Source of the DNA: Candidatus Jordarchaeum madagascarense
GTDB taxonomy: Archaea > Asgardarchaeota > Jordiarchaeia > Jordiarchaeales > Jordiarchaeaceae
Direction: 5' to 3'
Assembly (NCBI GenBank): GCA_019056875.1
Contig: DXJA01000529.1
Location: 1 to 19,322, forward strand
Length of the DNA: 19,322 nt
Shown here: piece by piece, positions 7,285 through 15,230 of the stretch
How positions within the stretch are numbered: position 1 is the first letter of the stretch
Layout of the letters: every line of letters begins with the position of its first letter
The notes under the pieces: model-generated
Databases searched by the model: none
What the model was told of the DNA's origin: nothing
The model's input: only the letters and a program-made list of their open reading frames with translations
Position numbers and translations under genes: made by a program

Positions 7285-7319
7285 AATTCATTTCCCCTTT
7301 AAATTAGTTCAAACCGCCA

Positions 7320-7331
7320 ACTTAAAACCAT
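7320..7331 (-). promoter_or_regulatory. TATA-like element of the HTH-CARF gene
   Basis: Read leftward this region is CATGGTTTTAAG. A start about 25 bases downstream would fall near 7296, giving a short leader carrying the GGGGA site. The operator-like repeats lie immediately upstream of it. A second candidate, TATTTTAAG near 7388-7380, would start transcription inside the palindromes. Confidence 0.35.
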
Positions 7332-7337
7332 GTTTCT

Positions 7338-7374
7338 GTTCGAAAAAGTGGAAAATTTTCGAACAATGTTCGAA
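7338..7374. promoter_or_regulatory. Operator-like cluster of three GTTCGAA half-sites
   Basis: GTTCGAA at 7338-7344, TTCGAAC at 7358-7364 and GTTCGAA at 7368-7374. The first two form a 9-9-9 inverted repeat (GTTCGAAAA...TTTTCGAAC, 7338-7364). The last two form a 7-3-7 inverted repeat (7358-7374). The cluster sits 54-90 bases before the GTG of the HTH-CARF gene and directly upstream of its likely TATA element. This is what a dimeric winged-helix protein would bind, most simply the adjacent gene's own product. Binding is inferred; the symmetry is seen. Confidence 0.6.
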
Positions 7375-7500
7375 TTAGCTTAAAATACTCTCTTACACGA
7401 GTTTTTCTTAAAACTGAACATCTACAATTTCAATTCTGGGAAGTCCACAAACCATCAACTCGCGTCTTACAATTTCCCTTAAACATTTAACTTTATAAGG

Positions 7501-7990
7501 GTGAAGAACCAAATAAAATATATTCCCGACGCAAGATGGGTTAATATCCTAGAGAAGTATAACAAATTTATAACCTAATAAAAAGCCGAGCAGGGCAGGG
7601 AAACAAGAAACCAAACGAGAATTGTAGAAATAAGCAAAACACTTTCCGCAATTATTTCAAAAATTGAAAGCTCAGTAACAATTTCAAAAATAGAAACTGC
7701 ATACTTGCTGACATCGGAATTATAAACCTACTCTACGACTATTTAATACTCACAACGGAATTAGCGACAATTATGGCGAAGGAACTTCTGATGAAAGGAA
7801 GGACTTTGAAATACATGGAATGAAAATATCTCCGAGGAGGATAATTGCCATTATTCGAACGACTTCCATATTTCGGATTAGGAAATGGTATCTGTACGAG
7901 TATAGAGGGGTAAGAAAAACGATGGACAGGAAGAATTTAATCCGAAAAGATGCAAAATCAAGAATTGAAGGTGAGATGACATTTCAATGA
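7501..7990 (+). pseudogene. Decayed coding stretch upstream of cmr1
   Basis: One frame opens at GTG 7501 (TTTATAAGG just before) and reads protein-like (YIPDARWVNILEKYNKF). It meets two adjacent stops at 7576-7581, then continues open to 7722 with a helical translation (RIVEISKTLSAIISKIESS). A second frame stays open for 92 codons from 7712 to TGA 7988-7990, long for DNA this AT-rich, and is very basic (RRIIAIIRTTSIFRIRKWYLYEYRG). A third frame is also protein-like around 7708-7820 (ADIGIINLLYDYLI). Together this looks like one or two genes broken by stops and frameshifts. A short intact gene at 7820-7990 (56 codons) is an alternative. The family is not recognised. Confidence 0.4.
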
Positions 7991-8022
7991 GTCAATGAAT
8001 GTTTGTAATGGTGAATTTTACG

Positions 8023-9186
8023 ATGAAAATCAACATTGATTTGGAGTCGATAACCCCTATCTTCATCTCTGGAATTAATACCCGCGTGGTTGGTAATGAG
8101 GGTTTAAGGCCACCCTCACTAAGGGGTTTAATGAGATGGTGGTTCAGAGTTGCTTTAGGCGGAGCAAAAATGTCCTCTGGAACGCTTGATATAAATAGTA
8201 TAAAAAAAGAGGAAAACATAATTTGGGGAACAAACGAGAAACGTAGTAGTGTAAGTTTACGTGTATCATCTATAGATTTTAAATCAAGTTCTGCAAATTT
8301 AAGGGGTTGGGGAGAAAGATATCTTGGTTATGGTCTATCTAATCGTGAGTGTATAATCCCCGGTAGCAAGTTTAATGTTAATATTTTTTCAACTCCTAGA
8401 ACTTCTGAGGATATTATGAACAAAGTTGTAGGAACAATTTGGTTGTTGCTTAACCTCGGTAATGTTGGAAGTAAAAGCCGAAAGGGATTCGGAAGCTTAA
8501 GAATTCTCAAAGAAAGTACAATAAGTGGAATAAGCTTCGAAAATCCTAGTAATGTTGAAGATTTAGAACGGTATATTCAAACAAATACTAGAAAAATACT
8601 CAGAAATTTTGGTTGGAATAGCTCTACTGTTAGTAACTCTTCCCTACCACAGTTCCCAGTTCTGGTACCTCCCTTTTGGAGAATGAAAATTTTAAAAAGT
8701 TTATACTCCAATCCAACCGAGGCTATTAATGACATAGGTATAGAAATAAGAAAATATAGAGAAGATCAAAGTCCCTCAGCTCAACGCACTAGAAAAACTA
8801 CCAGAGGTAAGATGATACAATATAGAGTTACAAAAGATTACAATACTGTAAAAAGTATTTATACAAGAAATGTTTCGGTGTCAGTTCTCAAAGGATCCAT
8901 ATTTGGGTTACCACATCAGTTTCAATTCCAATCTATAGGTAAAAAGGCAGTAGTTACAGGAACAGAAAATGAAAGGAGAGCAACCCCATTACATATCAAA
9001 ATCTGGAAGCTGGATGGAGAATATGCTATGGGGCTGCAGTTGTTTAAATCTGATTTTCTTCCTGAGAATAGCTTACTAATATCTGATTTGGATAACCCCA
9101 GTATACGAAATATGGTAAATATTCCCTCTTTTGATTATATCGAAGGATTTATGGACAAACTACAAGGGAGATGGGTAAACTTATGA
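8023..9186 (+). CDS. cmr1: Cmr1, type III-B RAMP subunit
   Basis: A 387-residue Cas7-like RAMP protein that caps the 3' end of the Cmr ribonucleoprotein and helps capture target RNA. The start MKINIDLESITPIFISG and LRPPSLRGLMRWWFR (about 33-47) are the classic Cmr1 signature. VGSKSRKGFGSLRI near 147-160 is the Gly-rich RAMP loop. The C-terminal half ends in the usual KIW-DGEYAMGLQLF segment. I chose the ATG at 8023 because GGTGA at 8010-8014 is eight bases upstream and the protein then begins exactly where the family does; ATG 7999 would add eight residues. It is the first gene of the cmr operon; its TGA overlaps the cas10 ATG. I could not identify a convincing TATA box. Confidence 0.95.
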   Translation: MKINIDLESITPIFISGINTRVVGNEGLRPPSLRGLMRWWFRVALGGAKMSSGTLDINSIKKEENIIWGTNEKRSSVSLRVSSIDFKSSSANLRGWGERYLGYGLSNRECIIPGSKFNVNIFSTPRTSEDIMNKVVGTIWLLLNLGNVGSKSRKGFGSLRILKESTISGISFENPSNVEDLERYIQTNTRKILRNFGWNSSTVSNSSLPQFPVLVPPFWRMKILKSLYSNPTEAINDIGIEIRKYREDQSPSAQRTRKTTRGKMIQYRVTKDYNTVKSIYTRNVSVSVLKGSIFGLPHQFQFQSIGKKAVVTGTENERRATPLHIKIWKLDGEYAMGLQLFKSDFLPENSLLISDLDNPSIRNMVNIPSFDYIEGFMDKLQGRWVNL

Positions 9187-10187
9187 AGCAAGACTTTTGG
9201 TCCAGAAAAATTAAGGCTTTCCTTCACGATCCTCCTGACAAAGCATTGAAAATATCGGGGCATAAGGGTAGAAGAGATGAAATACTAAATGTTGTCGGTA
9301 TTACTTATGATAATAGTGTGGATCCTGCGGATTGGATTTCTTCTGCTATGCAAAGACTAAATATTCCCAGTAAATGTGATATTCGCATTGATTTTGAAAA
9401 GCCTGATAAACCAGTATTTAAACACACGTTATCTGCAATAGAGAAAGAGTTACAACAAGTTGAGAGTCTTATCGCCGAAAAGGGTTTTGAAAAGTGTTTT
9501 TTGGTCTATGTTTTTAACCCCGTTGTAATAGAACCCTTGGTAGATAGTGAAGATTGGAGGAAAACTTACTTTACTATCTGGAGACTTCTTCCGGAGAAAT
9601 ACCCTTTGGGTAATTTTACTCCCGCGGATACAAGGATTCCTGATCATAGCATATGGGACCATTTGGATATTACCGCAGCAATTGCTGGTGTGCTTGATGA
9701 TTTTGGGTTATTTGCAGTAAAAATACCCGCGGTGCAGGAGTTTATCTCTAATGCGAGGAAGCTTTCAGACCTTTGGGCCGGGAGCCATATGCTTTCCTAT
9801 CTAATTTTTGAGGCCATCACTTCCTTAGTTTATGAGTACGGTCCAGATGCTATTATTTTTCCACATTTGAGAGGGCATCCTTTGCTAGATAAATGGCTTA
9901 AAGAAGAGTTCTCAATTGAAATTCAATATGATGAGATGCTTGATGTTGCAAATTTACCTAACACATTTTTGTGTGTGATACCCAATTCGAGAGGTAAAGA
10001 ACTTGGAACCCAAGTTAAAGAGAAGATTCTAAGCGCATTAAAAGAGATTTCTAATCCGGTAAAGGAAAAACTGAAAAGCGGAGGTATTATGTTTGACGAA
10101 CAGTTATGGGACACTCAAATAAACAATGCGATTTCTGTGTTTACAACATGTCTAAAGGTTCCCAATGTAGACGTGTATGAAAAATAA
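9183..10187 (+). CDS. cmr2: Cas10/Cmr2, N-terminal part (frameshifted from C-terminal part)
   Basis: Cas10 is the large subunit of the type III effector. This frame gives about 334 residues from the ATG at 9183, which overlaps the cmr1 stop as ATGA; an upstream ATG at 9171 is also possible. Near the N-terminus FLHDPPDKAL (His-Asp at about residues 15-16) is the typical Cmr2 HD motif, although the rest of the HD site is hard to confirm. AVQEFISNARKLSDLWAGSHMLSYL, about two thirds through, is the conserved start of the first palm domain. The frame stops at TAA 10185-10187 in an A-rich string. A -1 shift there, re-reading A10181, leads straight into the second part, giving one protein of about 812 residues, a normal Cmr2 length. 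So this is half a gene, not a separate protein. Confidence 0.9.
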   Translation: MKQDFWSRKIKAFLHDPPDKALKISGHKGRRDEILNVVGITYDNSVDPADWISSAMQRLNIPSKCDIRIDFEKPDKPVFKHTLSAIEKELQQVESLIAEKGFEKCFLVYVFNPVVIEPLVDSEDWRKTYFTIWRLLPEKYPLGNFTPADTRIPDHSIWDHLDITAAIAGVLDDFGLFAVKIPAVQEFISNARKLSDLWAGSHMLSYLIFEAITSLVYEYGPDAIIFPHLRGHPLLDKWLKEEFSIEIQYDEMLDVANLPNTFLCVIPNSRGKELGTQVKEKILSALKEISNPVKEKLKSGGIMFDEQLWDTQINNAISVFTTCLKVPNVDVYEK

Positions 10188-10207
10188 AAAATAGTCTTCC
10201 AAATGAT

Positions 10208-11620
10208 TTGGTAGAAAAGCAGAATAAATGGCTAGAGATTGTTGAACGCGGAAAAGAACAACAAAACTTTGGTCACTATTATGGAATTTCATTCGAAATT
10301 TTACAAGCAATTATTACACAAAAATCCAGAATGTTTGAGCAACACGAGGAAGAGGGCGGTAAAAAATGCTCTATGTGTGGTATCCATAATTTTTTAGTGG
10401 AGGGTGGGAAGTTATCAGAAAGTTTTGGTATGAAGATGTTTAAAGAAGATGAGAGACTTTGTGCTACTTGTCTCACAAAAAGATTTTACCGAGAAGTAAT
10501 GAGCAAACTTATCGGATCTGAACTTGGTAAAAAGTTTGAATCCGTTGTTGAGATTTCTGCAAGAGATTTTATTGACACAACACAATTCCACGAACACATT
10601 AAAAAAATTATGGATGTAGATATTGAACTTCTTTACCAAGATCAATGGAAATTGAGAGAAAAAGAAAAAGCAATAAAACTGATAGAAAAGGAGATGGGGA
10701 AAAACCGTGAATCATTGCTTAAAACACTAGAAACGCTCAGCGAAGAATATGGTGAACCTAAGAAGTATTATGCCATACTAATGATGGATGGTGACAATAT
10801 AGGTAAGATGCTTTCTGGAGAGAAACTAGAATCCTTCGGACAATTTCTGCATCCTGTCTTCAGAAAATGCATTGAAGATATTGGTATGCATGAAGTCTTG
10901 AATATGCGGAGGATATTATCACCTTCCGTACATATAGCAATTAGCAGAGCATTAAAATATTTTTCAATAAACAAACTTAAAGATGTAGTAAATAAACATA
11001 AGGGGTTTCTCGTCTATTCTGGTGGAGATGATGTTTTAGCGTTATTCCCGACTAACACAGTTCTGTATGCTGCAAAAGAAATAGAGGAGACCTTTTCTAG
11101 AGATTTTTATGAAGTTAACGGAGTGGAAGTGCTAGGACCTGGAAAAAATGCGAGTATGAGTGCAGGTATAGTTTTTGCACATTATAAATACCCCCTATAT
11201 GATGCGCTTCAGAAGGCAAGAGAAGCAGAAAAAGAAAAAGCAAAGGAGAAATACGGAAGAAGTGCTTTTTGTACTGTTTTCATAAAACGTTCGGGGGAAC
11301 TTATCACTTCTGGTGGAAAATGGGATTTCCTCGAGGATCTTTTAGAGGTAGTGAAAGCAATATTGGATAAAAAGATTTCTAATAGATTTATTTACGATTT
11401 TATGGAAGATACCAGAATTCTTAGTGGAGATATGCTTCATGCGGAAGTCAAGAGGTTGTTGAAAAGAAGAAAAGAAAAGAATGTAGGTGAAGAAGAGATT
11501 ACCGAGATTTATGGAAAATTTTCTTGTTTGATTAGGAAATACAGTGCAAACAAGTTTAATATCCGTGAACTAGCAAATATGATTAAAATTTTGTGTGATG
11601 CTATGAGGGGAGAAGAATGA
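10208..11620 (+). CDS. cmr2: Cas10/Cmr2, C-terminal part with GGDD cyclase palm
   Basis: This is the continuation of cas10 in the -1 frame; protein-like sequence in this frame already begins at about 10181, so the TTG at 10208 is probably not a true start. It contains a zinc-binding set CSMC...CATC (Cys 54, 57, 85, 88 of this part), the palm motif MMDGDNIGK (about 192-200) and the cyclase motif GGDD (272-275). In type III systems an intact GGDD makes cyclic oligoadenylate from ATP when target RNA is bound. A Lys/Glu-rich helical region (about 332-348) and the C-terminal D4-like domain follow. The stop overlaps cmr3 (ATGA at 11617-11620), so translation is coupled. Whether a functional full-length Cas10 is made depends on the frameshift being real. 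Confidence 0.92.
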   Translation: MVEKQNKWLEIVERGKEQQNFGHYYGISFEILQAIITQKSRMFEQHEEEGGKKCSMCGIHNFLVEGGKLSESFGMKMFKEDERLCATCLTKRFYREVMSKLIGSELGKKFESVVEISARDFIDTTQFHEHIKKIMDVDIELLYQDQWKLREKEKAIKLIEKEMGKNRESLLKTLETLSEEYGEPKKYYAILMMDGDNIGKMLSGEKLESFGQFLHPVFRKCIEDIGMHEVLNMRRILSPSVHIAISRALKYFSINKLKDVVNKHKGFLVYSGGDDVLALFPTNTVLYAAKEIEETFSRDFYEVNGVEVLGPGKNASMSAGIVFAHYKYPLYDALQKAREAEKEKAKEKYGRSAFCTVFIKRSGELITSGGKWDFLEDLLEVVKAILDKKISNRFIYDFMEDTRILSGDMLHAEVKRLLKRRKEKNVGEEEITEIYGKFSCLIRKYSANKFNIRELANMIKILCDAMRGEE

Positions 11621-12762
11621 AAAGAATATTTATTGAACCCTTGGATGTTCTCATGTTTAGGAGTTCGAGACCATTCACAGCGAGAGAAACACATCTTGCC
11701 ACATCTGGACCGATATTGCCATCCATTTTTGCTGGTGCTCTCACAACAAAGATACTCCTCAATTTCTGTGCAAATCGTAAACTAAACCCCAACAATCTTC
11801 AGAGGACGCAAAAGGAAGGACTTGAGGTGTTTAAAGATAAAATAATAGAACTGACCCAAAAAAATGAAGGCCTAATGAAGGTTCTAGAACTAGTAGGGCA
11901 TCCAGTAATTTCCAAGGATAGAAAGTTCAAGATTAAAGGTGTGTTTTTTACTAAAAAGAATGAATACGAAGAGTTTTTCAAACTACCTAATGATATTGTA
12001 TATGTAAATGATAAAGAAAAACAAAAGCTTCAACCTAAGGAAAATCTCGTAGAGGAATTATCCTCAGACTTTGAAGGTCAATTAATGCTCTCCTCTCAAT
12101 CAATTCGCTTGGACATGAAAGATCAACTGGTTGATTTCAAAAATCTTCTAAAATACCTTAGAGGAGACCTGCCAACGACTCTAGAAGATAAGCCATACAA
12201 AATTGAAAGGAGAACCGGTATAAAACTCTCAAGTGAACGAACTACTGAGGAGGGATACCTATATGTCGCCGAGTTTTTCCGTCTAATTGAAGACTGGGGA
12301 TTCGTAGCATGGTGCGAATCTCACGAGGAATTTTTATCGGATGAGGGAATAATTAAACTTGGAGGGGAAGGAAGAGGGGCATACTACTCACGAATTAAGG
12401 AAAAACTAATCGACTCCTCTTCAATAGTACAAGCAATAAATAAAGAAAAAAGGTTTAAGCTTTACTTAGCCACCCCCGCAATATTCAATGATGGTTGGAA
12501 AATTAGTGAGGATAAGGTTAAGAACCTTTTAAAAAACGATGAAATAGAATTGATTTCCGCACTTCCAGGAAAACCAATTTACATTGGAGGGTATGATGTT
12601 GCATTGAATCGGCAAAAACCTTTAAGGAGAGGGGTTGACGCGGGGGCAGTTTATTATTTTAAATTCAATGGTGTCCTCGGAAAGGATATATCCTTTCCCA
12701 TTATGGTTTCAGATTTCGATGCCGAATTAGGTTTCGGGTCAGCATTCTTAGGAAGGTGGTAA
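11617..12762 (+). CDS. cmr3: Cmr3, type III-B Cas5-like subunit
   Basis: A 381-residue RAMP of the Cas5 group that holds the 5' handle of crRNA and bridges Cas10 to the Cmr4 backbone. Recognised from IEPLDVLMFRSSRPFTA near the start, the GPILPSIFAGAL segment, RTGIKLSSERTTEEGYLYVAEFFRL in the middle, and LPGKPIYIGGYD plus RRGVDAGAVYYFKF near the end, all standard Cmr3 landmarks in order. The length is normal. The ATG overlaps the cas10 stop by four bases. Its stop lies within a few bases of the cmr4 start, so the genes form one translationally coupled operon. Confidence 0.95.
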   Translation: MKRIFIEPLDVLMFRSSRPFTARETHLATSGPILPSIFAGALTTKILLNFCANRKLNPNNLQRTQKEGLEVFKDKIIELTQKNEGLMKVLELVGHPVISKDRKFKIKGVFFTKKNEYEEFFKLPNDIVYVNDKEKQKLQPKENLVEELSSDFEGQLMLSSQSIRLDMKDQLVDFKNLLKYLRGDLPTTLEDKPYKIERRTGIKLSSERTTEEGYLYVAEFFRLIEDWGFVAWCESHEEFLSDEGIIKLGGEGRGAYYSRIKEKLIDSSSIVQAINKEKRFKLYLATPAIFNDGWKISEDKVKNLLKNDEIELISALPGKPIYIGGYDVALNRQKPLRRGVDAGAVYYFKFNGVLGKDISFPIMVSDFDAELGFGSAFLGRW

Positions 12763-12764
12763 AA

Positions 12765-13628
12765 ATGTTTGATAGAGCTTTAGTTATGTACATCTATTCC
12801 GAAACACCGTTACACCCAGGAAGTGGAGCAACTATAAATGGTATAGCCGATTTACCCATACAAAGAGAGCGGCACACAGAATTTCCTATTATACAAGCAT
12901 CATCCATCAAGGGTGTACTAAGGAATAGTGCAAAAGAAGTAGGAATCAATAATGGAAATAGAGACTTAATTTTTGGAGAACAAGAAAGAATAGGTGGAGT
13001 ATCTGTTACAGACGCCAGAATACTAGCTTTCCCAGTGAGATCCCTAAAAGGTATATTTGGTTGGATAACTTGCCCCCTAGTGCTAGAGAGATTCAAAAGA
13101 GACTTAGAGCTAGCCGGCAAAGCGGTGGATTTCAGCGTATCATTACCTTCGGAGGACGGCAAAGCACTTGTACCTGCTAATTGCAACCTTGTCATGGATG
13201 GTAACATTTACCTAGAAGATGTTAAACTAGAGGCAGAGAGTAATGAAGATGTAACGAAAATTGCGGATATTCTTTCCAATTGCATACATGAAGGTAAAGA
13301 ATACGAACAGACTAGAGAAAAAATTAAGAGAGACTTGGTAATCGTTAGTAACGACATTTTTAGAGATTTCACGGTAATGACAATAGAGATTGCTACAAGA
13401 ATAAAGATAGACCAGAATAGCGGAACCGTCGAAAGTGGAGGACTTTGGTCAGAGGAGCATCTACCAACTGACACACTAATGTACTTTTTAGTATTGATTC
13501 CGGGGAGAACAAATAATCTAAGTGCCGAAGATGTTGAGCAAAAACTGAGAAATTTCGAGGGAAAGATTCTCCAAATGGGCGGAGATGAAACTATTGGAAG
13601 AGGATTTACCAGACTAAAGGTGGATTAA
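12765..13628 (+). CDS. cmr4: Cmr4, backbone subunit and target-RNA nuclease
   Basis: A 287-residue Cas7-type subunit. Several copies form the Cmr filament and cut bound target RNA at regular six-nucleotide intervals. The start TPLHPGSG (about 14-21) and ADLPIQRERHTEFP are diagnostic. Asp29 in ADLPIQRE aligns with the catalytic Asp26 of Pyrococcus Cmr4, so slicing should be intact. IKGVLRN is the usual RAMP helix, and MGGDETIGRGFTR near the end is the Gly-rich loop. I chose the ATG at 12765 because GGTGGT at 12755-12760 is correctly spaced; the GTG at 12756 lies within that site. It directly follows the cmr3 stop. Confidence 0.95.
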   Translation: MFDRALVMYIYSETPLHPGSGATINGIADLPIQRERHTEFPIIQASSIKGVLRNSAKEVGINNGNRDLIFGEQERIGGVSVTDARILAFPVRSLKGIFGWITCPLVLERFKRDLELAGKAVDFSVSLPSEDGKALVPANCNLVMDGNIYLEDVKLEAESNEDVTKIADILSNCIHEGKEYEQTREKIKRDLVIVSNDIFRDFTVMTIEIATRIKIDQNSGTVESGGLWSEEHLPTDTLMYFLVLIPGRTNNLSAEDVEQKLRNFEGKILQMGGDETIGRGFTRLKVD

Positions 13629-13629
13629 A

Positions 13630-14016
13630 ATGCTTAGAAGTCTAGAACAAAAGAGAGCTAAGTACGCTTGGGATAGCATAAGTAACGTAAAATCTATGGA
13701 TACAAAAATTCAGGAAAAATACTCCTCGTATGTGAAAAAAGTTCCGGCTCAAATAGTAACAAATGGTTTAGGCAACACCCTTGCATTCCTTAAATCCAAG
13801 AGTAGTGGAGAAGAGGCATATCGACTACTCAATAACCACATCACCAATTGGTTTAAAGAAATTCGTGGAGAAAATAAAGATTTGCTTGGCTGGATTATTT
13901 CCGAAGACACATCCTCCATCGAAGTTTTTAGGGAAACAAAGGAAATTTTAGCTCTTCTAAATTGGATGAAACGATTTGCAGAAGCCGAACTAAAGGGTGG
14001 TAAAAGTGCGGAGTGA
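13630..14016 (+). CDS. cmr5: Cmr5, type III-B small subunit
   Basis: A 128-residue all-helical small subunit that lines the second filament of the Cmr complex and helps bind target RNA. Recognised from LEQKRAKYAWDSI at the start, the run to VKKVPAQIVTNGLGNTLAFLKSK (about 37-60), and the Leu-rich end LALLNWMKRFAEAELKG. The ATG is preceded by GGTGG at 13618-13622, and the gene follows cmr4 after one base. Its 3' end overlaps cmr6. Confidence 0.93.
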   Translation: MLRSLEQKRAKYAWDSISNVKSMDTKIQEKYSSYVKKVPAQIVTNGLGNTLAFLKSKSSGEEAYRLLNNHITNWFKEIRGENKDLLGWIISEDTSSIEVFRETKEILALLNWMKRFAEAELKGGKSAE

Positions 14017-14797
14017 ATGGCCCTATAAACTTCCAAAGAGAGATTTCCAAAAAATTAAAGATATATTACAAGTGATAAAGAAGGAAAGAATGAATATTGG
14101 ATTATACCTTGATAAATACATTTTTTGGAAAGAAAACGAAAAAGAGGAAGCAAAAATTGATAAAATGATACGGAATTTTGGCAGAGGATATAGCATACCT
14201 CGTAACCTATTACCTTTAGAACTTTATGAAGGATATCTCGAAAGAGTAAATTCTCTCGTAAAGACGCTTGAAACTCAAGGTTACCACTCACAAAGAGTCC
14301 AAGCGAAAATTCATTGGCGATTGGCTGTAAATCTCGGCGCAGCAAGTGTATATGAAACATCAATACTTTTTCATAGAAATTACTCGATACCAATAATACC
14401 CGGAAGTGCAGTAAAGGGTACATCACATCACTTCGCCCAAAAATATAGAAGATTGACCGACGAACAAGAAGAAGAAATATTCGGAACACAAAATCTGAAA
14501 GGTAAAGTAATCTTTTTTGATGCGCTGCCAATAATTAGCGCAAAAGATGACTTCGTTGTTCTTGATGTAATGAAGGTCCACTACAGGGATTATTATGAAA
14601 AAGGTGAATATCCGGGTGATTGGATGAGCCCAATACTAATACCTTTCCTTACTGTTGAAAAGATCGAATACCAATTCATTGTAACCTCAAAAAACGGAAA
14701 ACTTGCAGAAAATTCGATTAGCCTTGTTAAGGAAGCCATTGTGGAACAGGGAATTGGAGCAAAGACTTCAGCAGGATATGGATATTTCAAAATTTAA
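14006..14797 (+). CDS. cmr6: Cmr6, type III-B RAMP subunit
   Basis: A 263-residue Cas7-like subunit next to Cmr1 at the 3' crRNA end of the complex. Key landmarks are NLGAASVYETSILFHRNYSIPIIPGSAVKGTSHH (Cmr6 signature, about 107-140), EEIFGTQNLKGKVIFFDALP, the VMKVHYRDYY segment and the closing loop GIGAKTSAGYGYF. I chose the GTG at 14006 because GGGTGG at 13995-14000 is a well-placed ribosome-binding site; an upstream GTG at 13997 falls inside that site. It overlaps cmr5 by 11 bases and ends the cmr operon. Confidence 0.94.
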   Translation: MRSEWPYKLPKRDFQKIKDILQVIKKERMNIGLYLDKYIFWKENEKEEAKIDKMIRNFGRGYSIPRNLLPLELYEGYLERVNSLVKTLETQGYHSQRVQAKIHWRLAVNLGAASVYETSILFHRNYSIPIIPGSAVKGTSHHFAQKYRRLTDEQEEEIFGTQNLKGKVIFFDALPIISAKDDFVVLDVMKVHYRDYYEKGEYPGDWMSPILIPFLTVEKIEYQFIVTSKNGKLAENSISLVKEAIVEQGIGAKTSAGYGYFKI

Positions 14798-14887
14798 ACA
14801 AAGAATTAAAACCATTTTTGATAAATGCTTTTAAAAACCAATTGCTAAACAAAAAGATGACTTAAAATTACAAACAAGGTTAAAGAA

Positions 14888-14895
14888 TTATAAAA
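14888..14895 (+). promoter_or_regulatory. TATA box and tandem ribosome sites for csx3
   Basis: TTATAAAA in the 136-base gap after cmr6. Transcription from about 14913-14918 would leave a short leader holding GGTGGT at 14916-14921 and again at 14924-14929. The second is four bases before the TTG start of csx3, so csx3 and the following gene probably have their own promoter. Confidence 0.5.
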
Positions 14896-14933
14896 CCTGA
14901 ACTTCTCACAAGTCCGGTGGTATGGTGGTATAA

Positions 14934-15230
14934 TTGAGTAAAATAAGATTCTCCACAATAGAGGAGGAAAACTGGGTGATTCTCAGCTTTGAACTTGAAA
15001 ACGCTATCTCTCCAACCGATTTACAATCTATTAAGCCACCGAAGCTCCCTGGAACTAAGGGGGTTATAATTAGCGGCCGTGGGCCGATCTGGCTTTACTG
15101 CTTTTTAGTTCATTATTATCATCCAACTCGATTTATGGGAACTTACGATCCTAGGGAAGAGGGGGCGGTTATTGTAGAGTCTCACACCTCGGATTATAGG
15201 GTGGGTGATGTTCTGAAAGTAGATTTGTGA
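14934..15230 (+). CDS. csx3: Csx3 cyclic-oligoadenylate ring nuclease
   Basis: A 98-residue protein of the Csx3 (Crn3) family, which degrades cyclic tetra-adenylate and so switches off type III signalling. The block GVIISGRGPIWLYCFLVHYYHPT (43-65) with TYDPREEGAVIVESH is the family hallmark. By comparison with Archaeoglobus Csx3 recalled from memory, catalytic His60, Asp69 and Arg71 correspond to His63, Asp72 and Arg74 here. The start is TTG because GGTGGT ends four bases before it and an upstream ATG at 14923 meets a stop after three codons. The stop TGA overlaps the GTG of the next gene, so the two are translated together. A separate promoter from cmr would let it be tuned independently. 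Confidence 0.9.
   Translation: MSKIRFSTIEEENWVILSFELENAISPTDLQSIKPPKLPGTKGVIISGRGPIWLYCFLVHYYHPTRFMGTYDPREEGAVIVESHTSDYRVGDVLKVDL

Noticed and set aside
10179..10187. Programmed -1 frameshift in cas10
   Set aside because: No X-XXY-YYZ slippery heptamer is present and no downstream structure is evident; a homopolymer indel explains it better, although peptide data could revive the idea.
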